A stretch of 64,000 nucleotides of DNA from Lethocerus indicus (lineage: Eukaryota; Arthropoda; Insecta; Hemiptera; Belostomatidae), in contig JACDQD010000005.1 in the NCBI GenBank assembly GCA_019843655.1, positions 11,001,575 to 11,065,574 on the forward strand, in the 5' to 3' direction. The notes under the pieces were generated by a model, which searched no databases, was not told the DNA's origin, and saw only the letters and a list, made by a program, of their open reading frames with translations. The position numbers and the translations under genes were made by a program. This document shows positions 49,320-61,470 of the stretch, piece after piece. Position 1 is the stretch's first letter; each line of letters begins with the position of its first letter.

Positions 49320-49381
49320 TGTGTTTCTGCCTCCTCTCGCTGGTTTTGTCTTTCGCCAGACCGGTTTCGGCTGCTCGCCAT
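49320..49381 (-). other. Exon-like open frame in FB-e left arm
   Basis: The ATG at 49381-49379 (minus) opens a frame starting MASSRNRSGERQNQREEAET, then HEIY, before running into flanking DNA and a stop after about 33 codons. The reading frame is intact, as in both arms of FB-a, while other copies have lost it. The splice-donor extension seen in FB-a and FB-f is absent here. Confidence 0.35.
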
Positions 49382-49471
49382 CTTCAGTGGCGGTGTTAGT
49401 CACTTTGGATATTTTTTCGGCATTCTCACTGCAATGTCACCGTCACTTGTACTGTAAGGCGCTATATGTAA

Positions 49472-49528
49472 GGCGCTAATACTAAAATGTAAGATAGACC
49501 TTTGTTGCGGGCTAGTATTAGGTGCGCC
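49472..49528 (+). repeat. 57-nt stem-loop unit inside FB-e
   Basis: GGCGCTAATACTA at one end pairs with TAGTATTAGGTGCGCC at the other, leaving a 3-nt bulge and about 28 nt of loop. It is the reverse complement of the unit at 62513-62569 with few changes. It is preceded by a second GGCGCTATATGTAA. Confidence 0.7.
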
Positions 49529-49570
49529 GTACCATTGGAACTAATGAAACATTGAACTATTTCCGCACCA

Positions 49571-49715
49571 CGAACTTTAGTTAAGTACATTTCCGCACCA
49601 CCCTCAGGGGGCGCTAGTTTATCGGTGCAAATGCACCCAACGAACTTTAGTTAAGTACATTTCCACGCCACGCTCAGGGAGCGCTGGTTTTTCGGTGCAA
49701 GTGCACTCAACGAAC
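49571..49715 (+). repeat. 70-bp tandem duplication
   Basis: Copies at 49571-49640 and 49641-49710 both start CGAACTTTAGTTAAGTACAT and contain CTCAGGG.GCGCT.GTTT.TCGGTGCAA. A third copy begins at 49711 (CGAAC) and then diverges. The copies differ at roughly ten positions. The CGCTC/GAGCG core can form a small hairpin. Confidence 0.85.
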
Positions 49716-50100
49716 GATTTTTGTGAAACTAGGGGAAAATACGGAAAAATAATTCATCAATAGGATAAATCCATGCTTGCTTTGTGAATGTACATTTCAA
49801 ATGCAAAAGCAATATGTGTAATAGGCTTCGCTCTATTGCGAGTTGATGGATTCCACAGGAAGTGTATCATTTAAATAAAAAAATAGTAGCCAAAAACTAA
49901 ATGTCGCCTTCAACTTCATAATGTACCAGTACACCAGTGTAATTTCAGCAATACTCCCGATTGGTAAACTCAGATAGAAGTGGAGTCTTTGTAGGCAGAG
50001 TCGTTAGCTGGAGTGTTTGTTTTATACAAACGTTGTGGTGGTCGGTGAATTCACCGAGTAATCTCTAGAATTCAAAGTGAAACAGTTTTCAGAAACTCTA

Positions 50101-50104
50101 GAGG

Positions 50105-50163
<59 letters not shown>

Positions 50164-50165
50164 AG
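50101..50165 (+). repeat. (GA)n microsatellite with G-rich edge
   Basis: A nearly pure GA run is interrupted once by AGGAGA and followed by GGTGGGTGGGGAGGGG. It lies between the two arms of FB-e. Confidence 0.9.
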
Positions 50166-50599
50166 TGGTGGGTGGGGAGGGGTTGATTAGGTCTCTCCCC
50201 ACACATTGTTCTCTCCACCTCCCTTCGTTTCACGCTGTCTTCACACAAATGCCCCCATTTGGGAACTTGTCCTTAATGCGGCCCTAAATGAAATAACTAT
50301 CTGGCCCGATCCCTTATCACTTTGAAAAAGCTCGCGTGCGGCCGGCCGTTGAAGCGGTGAGCGAATCCGGCACGGATAAAACCTAAATGGTTTAGTGGTT
50401 GATAAAAAAATATAAAACAATGAATTCAAAGGGATGAAAAGAATTATAGTTTAAAATAAAAACAGATTATTCCCTACTTCTGTCTTATTTTCCCTATATA
50501 CACGACAAACAGATAACCACCACAGCGAGCAGCCGAATCCGGTTTAGCAAAAGACGAAACCAGCGAGAGGAGACAGAAACACGCGAAATCTACGGTTCA

Positions 50600-53500
50600 T
50601 AACAGTCATGTAGAATTTCCGTAATTCGTAAAAAATGGAACATATTTTTATGTTTTCTTTAAATTTACTATTTCTTTTTGTTTGCCACGATACTGTTACA
50701 TTATAATAGGGCAATGACATTGAAAATAGGGGAAAAATCCGCACAGATAGTCTGTTATAAAAAAAACCTCGGTGGGAATAGAACGCGGCCACAATTCCGT
50801 TACAGGTATAAAAAAACCGGCCCTTTTAAGGCCCAAGAAGTGTGAGATAAGCGGAGAAAAGAGGCGATGCGGTCCTGGAGCTAACTCGGCGCTATCGGGA
50901 CGGGTATAGCATCCGAACCTTCGGTATCGGGTATAGGAGGCGAGGGGAAAAAGGAAGACGAGACGACGCAGTCGTCAGTTGCATCTATTAGCGGCCAGAA
51001 GAAATAATATTTTTGTAAATGGTACGGGGTTACACCCTCAGTGGCGTGACTCTTTCTCATAACTTCCCCGAGTTGGCGCCCCCCCCCCGTTCCGAACCAC
51101 CCCCGAACCTTTTAATGCGGTTTCCGTTTGTTTTTCTCCAAGCTCGTCCCAACCTGCCCAGTTATTAAACGAAACTGGGACGAACTTTCGATTTCCAGAC
51201 TATTTTTTTCCCCTTCCCTTCCGTACAGCGACAGCCCGAATACGGAACGGGTTCCGGTCGCGCGATCGAAATTAGTTTTCTATTTGTAGTTTACGATTGT
51301 ATAATTCAGTGAGAGGGAGATATATAAATGGGTCTTCTTTCAGTATATTTCCAACCAGGATAAAAAGGACGAAATTCGAATGTGGGCCACACTAGTAGAC
51401 CTCCGCTTTAGTTCAGGTTGATTTATTACTAAAGCCATTTTGAATAGTTCGGCGGGACAGGAATTTAATTATTGTTCCTTGCGTGTAACATATTCGTTGT
51501 AGAGTGAAATTTACGAACTTTTTTAGACGAAGAATTCTGAATGCGACAGATGGCCCTTGGGGATGAGTCAATTCATCCGAAGTTCCGGCGAGGAATCGCC
51601 GTTTGTCACTACAACGATATTGCAATTAACAAACGTCCCTCCTGCACAGCCCCCGGGAAAGCATTCCACCCTTGAGCCCATAGAATGGGCGCCGCGCCTG
51701 CTCCGCTAATGAAGGAGCAATTTTAACGTAAATGTTATTTAGAGAATTTGACAAAGCGGAAGACGTCGGCCCCAATATGAGTGCTCCTCTCCCGGTAATG
51801 GCTCCCGACAGTACTTAACGCTGGGATTAACGATGTGTCCGTAAATTATTGTTGATGTTATTCCGGTGAGATTAAACTATCCAGGTGTCATAGAAGTATT
51901 TTATCACGACTGAAGTCCCAATATATCCTATATAATAATAATTCGATGTAATAATATTTCCTAATCAATTAAAATTTGAAATTGATTGGAGATTCCGCGG
52001 CCGGGGTCGACTGTATACTCTTCTAGCAATTCACAATTTGAATATATTGCAATAAAAGGACAGACAACGATAATTGCAATAAAATTTTTGCTTAAAATTA
52101 TTGGACTGTATTCTACTACATTAATATGAAATTTATAAAACTAAAGTAATACTAATTTTAAGTGTTCTTCACTATATTTCCATCCGAATATTCTCCATCC
52201 AAACCCCATTTCTGTCCTAGAAAAAATACGCACTCCTGGGATATAATAAAAATTGAATTGGATGTTCCGGGGTGCAATTCCCGTTTGGGGGTGTGTGTCC
52301 CATCTGCAATATCGCATGGAGAGCGCCGCCTCCCTAAGGGTGGCTCCGAATTTAGACCTCCCTTGTTATATAAAAATAACCAACCCACTTTATATTATAT
52401 ACGCTCCCGGCGTTGGATTCGTAGACGCCGATATCGGTTCGGCGAGCCCGGCGAGGTAAATATGTGACTTTACGATGCTGAATATTTTTAGACGCAGCCA
52501 ATTTAAACTGGAACGGATCGTTTTCCGATTTTTCTTTTTTCAGCGGGCCGTACATTCCTCGTCTCGAGCTCGGATCGACACGGAATACAGATCTCGGTGC
52601 TTCCTTTATTCATTCGCGTGAATGAATTTTCCTCCTAATAAGACAGTAATGGGCGCATAAGGCGATAGGTACACCCCCGACCGATTGCGTATTTTCAATT
52701 ATATTTTACTAGATTATAGCTTTCAACCTTATAAACTGCAGATGTTAACCATGCTGTAAGTTTTTATTGATTTGAAATGACTTACATTTCTTCCAAATAA
52801 CTTTATGGAACTATTATTTACGAGTTGATTTATTCCTAGTTCTTGTAGTCCGGTTAGTATTTCTTTACCAATCGCACATATAAACCGTGAATTAAATAGA
52901 CCTACCTAATTCTTTCTCCCTAATGAATGCAGTTATATAAAGTAGTATTTATCGTCTTATCTTTACTACACCCGTTGTCAGTATGTTTCCATTGTCTCCC
53001 CTAGTAGATACAGTGGAACTGGGCAATGCGTAAATTATTTAACTAAAAATTGAACCCGGCTTCAAATCAGATTTTAATACTGCATGACTCCTGTTGTTGG
53101 CGCTCGGGCGGTCTCCCCGCAAGCGTCCTCCCCGGAGAATATTCTCCAGGTGTAATACCGCCTCTGGTCCGAAATTCATGAAACGGGCAAGTGTTTTTTC
53201 TCACTTTTTCCCTTAAAACGGCCAGTTTTAACAGTGCCGGCCAAAGACTCGCTTTTAAAATTTTCTTACCGCTCGATTAGCCTGGCAACAAATTTTCAAC
53301 TCTGGGTAAAAAAAGTTAGATATTTCAAGCGGGTTTTTCAAGAATACCAACTTGTGATTAACTAAATTATATTATTCTGCCTGCATGCTTAGAAGTGCAA
53401 TTTTTAATTTTGATCCATAAAACGGATCAAATACCAAACGCAGAATTAATAAATTGAACTAATTTTCTTTTCTTCATCGAAGTAACTCCATCATGACCTG

Positions 53501-55430
53501 TTTATATATATGTAGGAAGTATGTTTGACCTGATAAATATTACTAGCATAAATTACTACTTTTGCTCTATTGTTTTCTGACATAACATCGATTATTAGGG
53601 TCATATTTCTCTGTGCCATTACAATCAAACGGCTCTCGTAAGCAATACAAATTATGATAGAGGGCCAAATTCAACCGAATGTTGTCTTTGAGCTGATTAT
53701 TAATTTCGCGGCGAATTATTCCGCTGCCCGGCCAAAAGCGAACCGAATTTAATAAACCCGGTCCCCCGTTTCCGCTATTGGAGAACCGGACCGAGTCTAC
53801 GGTTTGAGGTTTGAGGTTTCCGCCGTCGGCATCGCAGAGGGGATAGGTGTCCATCGGGGGCGGGTTTCACACACCCAAGCTAGAATAGGCCAACCCCCGT
53901 GCCTAATAGTGTTTACACTGTGTGCCGGTGGGCCCCTATTTTACCGTCCACCTGACGGGTCAACCGACTACCGCCGGATTTAATTAAAATTTCACCCACT
54001 CTAAATGTAAATCGGCCGTTGGATTCAGCTTCGGCCGCCCGAATCTCACGAAAACGAATTGGCTCGGTCACCCACACGTGAAATCAAAGTAGCGCGGAAA
54101 CAGCGTATCACTTTCATTATTTTGAGCCCATTAATATCGAGTTTGTGTGGAAAACAGTGTACGTAAAACTGTTTTGGGAAAATACATTACATCTCGATTA
54201 CTGGAGGTAGACAGAACTTCTGGAATACCATAATACTAGAAAATATAGAATAATACTATTTCCTCATACTGTTGTTAAAAATATATAAATTTCACCTTAA
54301 AATCATGTTTTTCATTACATCAGTATTTAAAATTAAGATCAACCGGCTAACCTAATTTTAAAAACTTTATATACACGTATGCCCTTTTCGCCAGCAGAAT
54401 CAATCTCAATTTTTAGCGTACAGTCCGTAATTGAGCAACGCCGGGTGAAATAAATAACCCCACGTAGCTTGATTCGCCACTGTAAAGTTCCATTTATATA
54501 ATAAATGGTGCCCATATTTTTCCCCGGGATAACCGTTCGGTTTAAGCTCCTTTTTAACGCGGCGAAAGGTTCCGTGAAAAACTGATCCTATTAATTTGCA
54601 ACAACCGATATTTAGTTATGAAAATTGTACACCATTATTTATATGGATGGTTCTGCTGAAATTGCACTAGCTAATTGGGTTAAGGAAATATAGTTTATTA
54701 ATAAATAAGGCAGAAATCTGTAAATCTGAACCGCTCGTATTGTGTTCTATTTCATAAATTTTTTTTTCAATATTAGTTAGCGACTTCTAGTTGCAATGAT
54801 TTTGAAGTTACATCCTTTCAGTTACTTTTTATGGACCTTTACTACATGTCGCCGCACATTTTTTCTTCTTAAACTCCTTGCACGTTTCATTGCGAGATTC
54901 AAATTCTAGCATTGCAACATTTACCGAATCGGCTTTCGGTTTTACTTTACGCATTATGTCTTCCGCATGCCTGGTATGACTTGTAAATTACATTATTCTG
55001 GTACTGGTATGCCAAATGCCCGTGGATGAAAAAATTTAGCATGAATAATATGCAACATAGTGCATAATTGTACTTTGCTGTAACTTATATTACATTTACA
55101 ATTAGGCCATAAGATATTTTTGTGATACATGTACTCTGTTTTATGTTCTAACATTTTCAGCTCGTACGTCTTTCTTACATAATTAGCGTTTAGACATTTG
55201 AAAATACAAAATTCTGGCATAGGGTATTTTATGATTTAAATTTTATGTTATATGCTTTCATATACTTTGCAATAGTTTATTACTTTTATCACTAGTGGAA
55301 ATTGATCTCACCTTATATTTCATTGATAAATTCATTGGTACTTATGTACACCGTCTCCAGGTCTTCTAAGATTTTTAGATTTTGTAAAACATAAACTCGA
55401 TAATAGATTAATCAGTAATTAAAATAGGGC
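50600..55430. other. Non-coding, with GC-rich blocks
   Basis: GC-rich blocks lie at 50820-51260 (with a ten-C run at about 51078-51087), 51620-51820, 52250-52600, 53090-53240 and 53690-54090. The 52.25 kb block ends in GGCGAG|GTAAAT, a good splice-donor word after an open frame (52253-52459), but the peptide is unremarkable. GGTTTGA repeats about 2.7 times at 53801-53819. 54100-55430 is AT-rich with nothing recognised. Confidence 0.45.
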
Positions 55431-55439
55431 GAGTCAATG

Positions 55440-55457
55440 CCCGATTCTATAATCGGG
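55440..55457. repeat. Hairpin at start of a GC-rich block
   Basis: CCCGATT and AATCGGG pair around CTAT. It lies 27 bp before the duplicated core at 55484. Confidence 0.55.
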
Positions 55458-55483
55458 TCGGAGCTCTGGCCCGGCAGGGCAAA

Positions 55484-55525
55484 TTCACAAGGTTTTATTG
55501 CACAGTTAACGGGATCGTTTGAGCC
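55484..55525 (+). repeat. 42-bp dispersed core, copy 1
   Basis: The core runs from TTCACAAGGTTTTATTG through TTAACGGGATCGTTT to GAGCC. It matches 56316-56357 at 34 of 42 positions without gaps. Confidence 0.6.
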
Positions 55526-56315
55526 GATAACGACCATTGTATTTTATTAGGAGACACCCCCTTGCCGGGTTTAACGGTTTGGGGAAGGACCCTTGGATCG
55601 GTGTATCGGGCTCGCGGGCCTTATCCCTCGCCCTTACGACCCTTCCCGGCATGCCTTCTACGGCTTACGGCCCGTTTGCGCCGTTACCGGTACTTTCGGG
55701 GAATGTGAGGACGTAAACGCAAGGAACGTGTCACTCACTAATTAGTGGATGGCCGAAAGTTCAAAGAGCAGTACCCGCCCTCCAGTCCCGCATTATCTTG
55801 CCCAATTATTAAACCTTAATTCTCGCATATCGGTATGTTAGAAGTGTAGTCGTACAGAATATGACATTTTCTAATTAGTAGATTCCGTTGAATGAAAACG
55901 AGAATATTGGATTTAATAATTAGCAGTAATACTTCATTTGACTATATCATTACATGAACACCATAAATCAGGCAGTATAATATACAAACCTGCTCTTTCC
56001 TTGTTGGGGTCCTATATTCAATTCTGAACTCATCGTGCCCGCAAATAATATAAAAAATATTCAAGCATGTATATGCAACATTTTTATTATATTTTGTACA
56101 ATATAAAATGACCATAATGAGAGGAAACAATACGAAAATAATTTTCCATTTAAATATGGGACCTAGGGATTTTCTCTGAAATATCTCACCCTTGCCTTTT
56201 GGCCCATTACATTTTCCTCAAAGCAGTACAAGCACGCTTTTCCTGTATTGTGCTCTACCGGTAAACGGGGTCCCTTTGGAATAAGTAGGCGGGGTCTCGG
56301 GCGGGGAACGGGGAC

Positions 56316-56357
56316 TTCACAGGGTTTTATTGTGCCCTTAACAGGATCGTTTTCGCC
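56316..56357 (+). repeat. 42-bp dispersed core, copy 2
   Basis: The core runs from TTCACAGGGTTTTATTG through TTAACAGGATCGTTT to TCGCC, 832 bp downstream of copy 1 in the same orientation. Confidence 0.6.
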
Positions 56358-56599
56358 CTTCCCTACGACCCCCTTAACGGCGTATAAATTTCATTAGGGG
56401 GAGGGGAGTACGACGCCCGGGGCCGAGGTTTAACACACGGACACCTTTACATTTGCCTATCCAGAGCCCCCTGGCATCTGGGACGGTCCCAGAACCTCCT
56501 TTACTGCCCGGCATCGTTTGACGATAATTTACGGCGAATGGAACCTTGTTTCCGAGACTTGCGGCTTGTCGTATTACCGCGTCGCATTACACTGTTCGA

Positions 56600-58592
56600 T
56601 ACATTTGAAAGAGCAGACAGTTTCGAAAGTGCCTAGAAATTTTAACAATAAATTTCTTGACACATCAGAGAAACTAGTTAGTACAGTCTAATACAAATTT
56701 ACTATTAGACAGATGGTTCGAAACCATGTATATTACCGACAGGTCAAGTGAAGATTCATTACTTATTTCAGATACCAGGGTTATTATTTGCGAGAGAGGT
56801 TTGAGTATTTTAGGGGACAAAATTAAAGGGATAACTATGGCAAAAAATGTATTAGCTGTTATTTTATTAATAGTGAATTGTTATGATATACACAGTTTTA
56901 GAATGTATGATTATATCATATAAACGCATATATGAATATAAGGTAGAAATCAAGCGGCCAAGAAATAAAAATTTCGACAGTCAACTCAAGTGTCGAAAAG
57001 TTCTAGACATGACAAAAATAGACTGTCAGTTTAGCCGGGCGGGGCATTTAGATAGGCGCATTACTCTGCGCCCTGAATGTATAATACAATATGAACTGCG
57101 GTAAACTCGGAAGTTGGAAGTAAATTTATTCGTACAAACTCGGCGGCGTTTCTGCACACTTCCGTCGAGTGAATATAACGGGGCCGTTCCCGGAATCGAC
57201 AAAAGCAGCGGAAAACCGCTCAAGTTTAAATTTATGATTAAACTAAAGTATTTCAGAAGAAACAAGTGTCCGAAGCGGCGTAAAGTAATTGAATCTATTT
57301 ACTCTAGTTCTACGGATTACCCGTCCGTTTCATTTTCTTTGAACTTTTTCTCCGCTCCTCCAATTTTTCTACTTGTTTATCTCCGCTTAATTTCAACAAA
57401 TCCGGGTAGCGTAAATTGGGAATTATTTCCCAGTTCATAAATCGTTACTGGTTCTTTGAACTTTCTCAGATCGGAGGTCGGTATCGCCAAATCCGAATTA
57501 TAACTGTTCTTGAAATTATATATTGCAACAGAAGCGGGTAATTGAAAAAACGTTATATTTCTTATTTTATTGGTATATGAGCGAAAATAATACCTCGCTT
57601 TCTTAGTATGAATTCAGTTTTCGCGTCACTCTTATTACTTCGCGGCGGAATTTCCTTCGATTGAAAACTATAAAGCACAATATCTTTGATGAATAGCTAC
57701 GATTTTTTGTTTCGATCGGTTTAACATCTAGCCTTCTGCAGAAAGCTGAAATAAACGGCTGAAAATAAATGTAACAATGACACTGACAAAACTGAATTTA
57801 GAAATGGAAGCATACGTGCCATTAAGTTTCCGCACCCGAAAACCCGAAAAAGGTAAAACTCCACGTACCGACAGGCAGTTTACCAGGACGAACGTTTAAC
57901 CGAAAAATAATCGGAGGAAAGGACTGGAAATGACTGCTGCAATAAAGAAAAAAGGGGACAGGGAGAGAGAAAGGGAGATGGAGGGAGACAAAGTGCTAAC
58001 TTATTCTTAGATCGGGAAGCCGGGTTTAGGATTTTGAGTATGGGCCAAACAATGGCGCCAGCACCGGCACAGCCACTACCTTACTATCGACAGCTAACTC
58101 GCATTTCCAATAGATTGAGAACCCCCTCTCAAACGACCGCACTATTAATCACTACTTAAACCGGCAACCTGAACCGTAAGTTACATGCTTACTGTGAGTC
58201 CGATGAGGGAAACGTAAACGGGATATAGTAACGATTTTTTCAAACAAGTAACAAAACAAAATACCTCAGTTACCTTATTACTTGAATAATATGTTTATTA
58301 AAGTAGTTTATTAATATTAAGAATTATTGAAATTATTATAACTTTCTTACTTGGTATTGTTAAATATATACAAACGGACTTCTTAAAAATTGAACTCACA
58401 TTTCTGGTTTATCTATTACATCTAATTTATACGCAGCAATTTTTTCTGTTACAGTAATAAGCTCAGGAAAAACCATTTCGGGTTTTTTTCATTTTTGTTA
58501 TTCAATGTAATTAACAATGAAAATTGAGTGAGGCAGATAAAGAGAAGCAAAAGGGACGTAAATTACTTTTAATTTGAAAGAGTGGAACGGTA
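56600..58592. other. Non-coding; no recognised gene
   Basis: Overlapping frames at 56726-57440 have no family features. A moderately GC-rich patch lies at 57030-57290. A purine-rich run is at about 57945-57995. GGTTCGAAACC at 56713 is a short palindrome. The rest is AT-rich. Confidence 0.5.
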
Positions 58593-58622
58593 GGGTTGGC
58601 GGGGGGTGGGTGGGGGCGCGGG
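58593..58622 (+). other. G-quadruplex-like tract next to CRE cluster
   Basis: G runs of 3, 6, 3, 5 and 3 are separated by one to several bases. The tract begins about 60 bp upstream of the bZIP-type sites. It could be a GC/GT box or a structural element of a promoter. Confidence 0.55.
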
Positions 58623-58651
58623 TAGATAGGAAGGGGTTCGGACAAGTTAGA

Positions 58652-58702
58652 TGACGCTTTCGGCGGTTGATGACGCAACAATGACGTCACCGTTTACGTC
58701 AT
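58652..58702. promoter_or_regulatory. Cluster of four CRE/AP-1 type sites
   Basis: TGACGC (58652), TGATGACGCAA (58668-58678, like a C/EBP-ATF composite site), TGACGTCA (58682-58689, the full palindromic CRE) and TTACGTCAT (58694-58702) lie in 51 bp. CRE words bind CREB/ATF-family bZIP dimers, and the third site is a perfect consensus. Downstream, ACTTGACA/TGTCAAGT (58713-58720, 58760-58767) and GTGCCA/TGGCAC (58766-58788) are inverted repeats. With the G-rich tract upstream this resembles an enhancer or promoter. No transcript start is proven. Confidence 0.5.
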
Positions 58703-58829
58703 AATGAGTTGTACTTGACAGGGTGCCCGCCGGCGCTCGTCCGCGTTTCTCAACCCGCGTGTCAAGTGCCAACAATTCCCGGTGGCACATCACCGCGGTC
58801 CAATCCTCTAGAAGCGATACCTCTCCAAA

Positions 58830-61470
58830 TAGCCGACCACAATAACAATAGCCGTTATTGTTTTAATGACATTGCAATAAAAAACAACGGCGAATTCCTT
58901 CGTGTCTGAAATCATTGCTAATAAAATATATCTAAAACAGAATGCCTGGCTCAGTTTACAGGAGTTGGGCATAAATACAAATGCGTGATGTGGTTCATAT
59001 TCAATAGTTTTCAATATCATATTATAGATAACGTTTCTTTCGTACTAACTGCCGATTGTATATTTATGGATAGTAATTTTGCGATTAAACAAACTACAGG
59101 CAGGGAAAAGATTCAAACGCGAAGGGAATATAGAGAAAAATAATCCATCTCAAAGTGAAACTTCGTGGAAAAATAATTTGAAATTTAAGTTATAAACAAC
59201 CGAAACAAGAAATCCTTAAGCCACTTCATTAGGGCCGATGCCCGTTTTAAGTGGTTGAACGTTTTCCCATGTAGCCTCTCTCATACTTATTTCAGGTAAA
59301 TCCATTCCTCCCGAGTCATAAACAACCCCGGGGTAATGGCCTTAAATGTGGCCTCTGTGGCCTATAAATATAAATCAGCCGGGTTAACTAATAGGACCCT
59401 CTCTAACGTACCCGGCGAAGGTATTCCATTGAAATAAATAATCCGGGGTCCACGATTAAGCGCCACGCGATATGAAACATTCAGGAAAATGCCGATAATT
59501 TGAACATTAATTACATCATGCAGAGAACAGTCATTTGACAGTTTCATTCAATTTTCGGTACATTTATCAGTAACTAAATGGGGTTTTGACCCCATAATAG
59601 CAATTTTTAAGGCACACTACTTTTGTTAAACCACCATTAAATGCCGGTTTGATTGGTCGGGACAAAAATCAGTGTGATACTTGTTTGAGTGCAAATTCCT
59701 AAATGTTTTATGGATGTTTTGGAATGTTTAGGCGTATTAGGATTTTCTATTAAAATTAAATCAGTCCCGGAAACATTTTCAGTTGCACAATTAAAAAAAC
59801 GTTCTAGCAGTTCACGAAACGTTGAATAAATATGCCTCTTCGCATGAGATATCACAGCATAACGCGATAAAATATTTGGCCTAAAACATAAGCCCTAGGG
59901 CGTCCAAACCTTTGGCCGTAGGAATCGATGTAATTTGTGCCAACCCAAACCAGGTTTTGTTCAAGAACCGTTCGGAAGAGCGTGCGAAAAACAGGAGGGA
60001 TTCGTTGGGGACGTAAATAAGGGCCGAAAAAGGGCGGACGGGGCCTCGGGTGTGCCAGTCTCCGCTGTGCCTACTGTGTCAGGCTCGCCATTGGAACAGG
60101 GCCAAATACGCGGCCTTAAAATATTCCAGTTTTAATGGGGCGAAAAAAAAATCGGAGGTGGAACAGTTTTCGTTCGGATGTGTAAAAATCATAGTCCGTA
60201 TAACCAATCCATCTCAGGCGCCGCGCAATTCATCACGTCACATGATTGCATGCATAACAATTAAAGTTTTCTGTCCGCGTCCATGGGGAGATCAATTATA
60301 TTCGAAACATGTAGAGTTAATGCTTATCACGGTGTCATATACTTCGTCTGCATTAGGTTCAACGATCTCGGGCTAGAGTATTTTATTCTTAGCAGAAATG
60401 TTCACAGTGTATAAACTGTAATTAGCCGCAACGTGGAAAACACCGGACGATAGAAGATATTTAATAAATTTACACACATTCTAGATTTGTCCATATTGTA
60501 GATTCCGTCGATGTATTTCAAGTGCTATCAACATTATATAAACGGCCTGTCTCAGGGTGGACAACTGCATATACTAGTATAAATGAACAATATGGTCATG
60601 AGTCTTATTAGGCTTTCATAAAATATAAGCATTCCTCTCCGAGTTCCTTGCCAAGTTCCAGAGTGATAATATTGTAATTACCTAGTTCTCCATCTGCTAA
60701 TACAAATAAATAGGCACACTAGGATATTTATAGAATAAGGTTCCGTTTTCTTACTCCGAATTAGAAGGCCCATTCGAGTTTTAAGGACGACTTCGACTCA
60801 GGGTTTTATCAATTATAATCCGAAGTCGAGCCGTATTAACGGTACCGTGATTTTGTCTGCGCAAGTTGAAGACAACGAAGTTTCGGGAGATTAGCCGCTG
60901 TTTGAACATTTTAATTCCTCACAGCCGGGTTGACTAAATCAATTACAGTAATTGGGCCGCCTTCGAAGCCCCGAGCGCCCCGAGCCGAGAAACAGTTAAC
61001 GACCGCCGTAAAATTCAAGCCCCTATCGGCCGTCACTTTATTTCAAAACGCCGCTCCGAACCCGCCTAATGCGCGATAAAAACTATTTCTGGATTTGCCT
61101 ACAACTTCTGCCGCTTCGCTTACTTTAGTTGAAAGGAAATGTTTCTGAAAAATAAAAAAAAGGGATCATCATGTTCAATAGATCAAATATAACTGTTCCA
61201 CTTGAACTGCTACCTCTGGAGAATTTTTATTTTCCTTGGTGTGTTTTATGACAGTAATGTATTACAGTACTTAATTATAATACCTCTCTAAATAATGGCT
61301 TTCAAGATGTAAAATACATGTGTCTGTAAACCCGAGAAGGGCAACAAAATTTCGCGGTATAATATTAAAATTATATTTGCAGTAAAATTGGTTTTGAATG
61401 GTCGGATAAGCAGTTTTTATAATTTTACTACACAAAAATCTAAAATTTCGCGATTAATATAATAACAGTA
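58830..61470. other. Non-coding, with small GC blocks
   Basis: GC-richer blocks lie at 59220-59480, 59930-60130 and 60780-61090. A perfect 7-bp hairpin (ATGGGGT/ACCCCAT) is at 59578-59595. The CGACTTC/GAAGTCG inverted pair flanks about 30 bp near 60788-60827. Frames at 59935-60376 are not protein-like. Confidence 0.5.

Larger units (their letters stand above)
49310..50595. mobile_element. Large foldback element copy FB-e
   Basis: The left arm (49310-49455) runs from GTAGATTTCGTGTGTTTCTG to CACTTGTACTGTA. The right arm (50501-50595) runs from CACGACAAACAGATAACCACC to GAAACACGCGAAATCTACGG, with leader and ATG deleted. The left arm joins the 57-nt unit and the right arm joins the CACGACAAACAG type of upstream sequence. 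This is the same two-ended arrangement as FB-f in reverse orientation. About 1.05 kb lies between the arms, including the 57-nt unit, a 70-bp tandem duplication and a GA microsatellite. Neither arm has the long extension, and no target duplication was found. It may be a larger member of the family or one carrying an insertion. Confidence 0.65.
55431..56600. other. Pair of GC-rich blocks with shared core
   Basis: Blocks at about 55440-55730 and 56260-56580 are separated by an AT-rich spacer. Each contains one copy of the 42-bp core listed separately, plus CTCGGGC-type words. No open frame is protein-like. They may be duplicated regulatory modules or remnants of one repeat. Confidence 0.45.

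Noticed and set aside
51321..51345. TATATAAA followed by TCAGTA as a promoter
   Set aside because: Spacing of about 20 bp is too short for a normal TATA-initiator pair.
52253..52459. Open frame ending near a GAG|GTAAAT donor word
   Set aside because: A donor-like word alone is common by chance, and the peptide is unremarkable.
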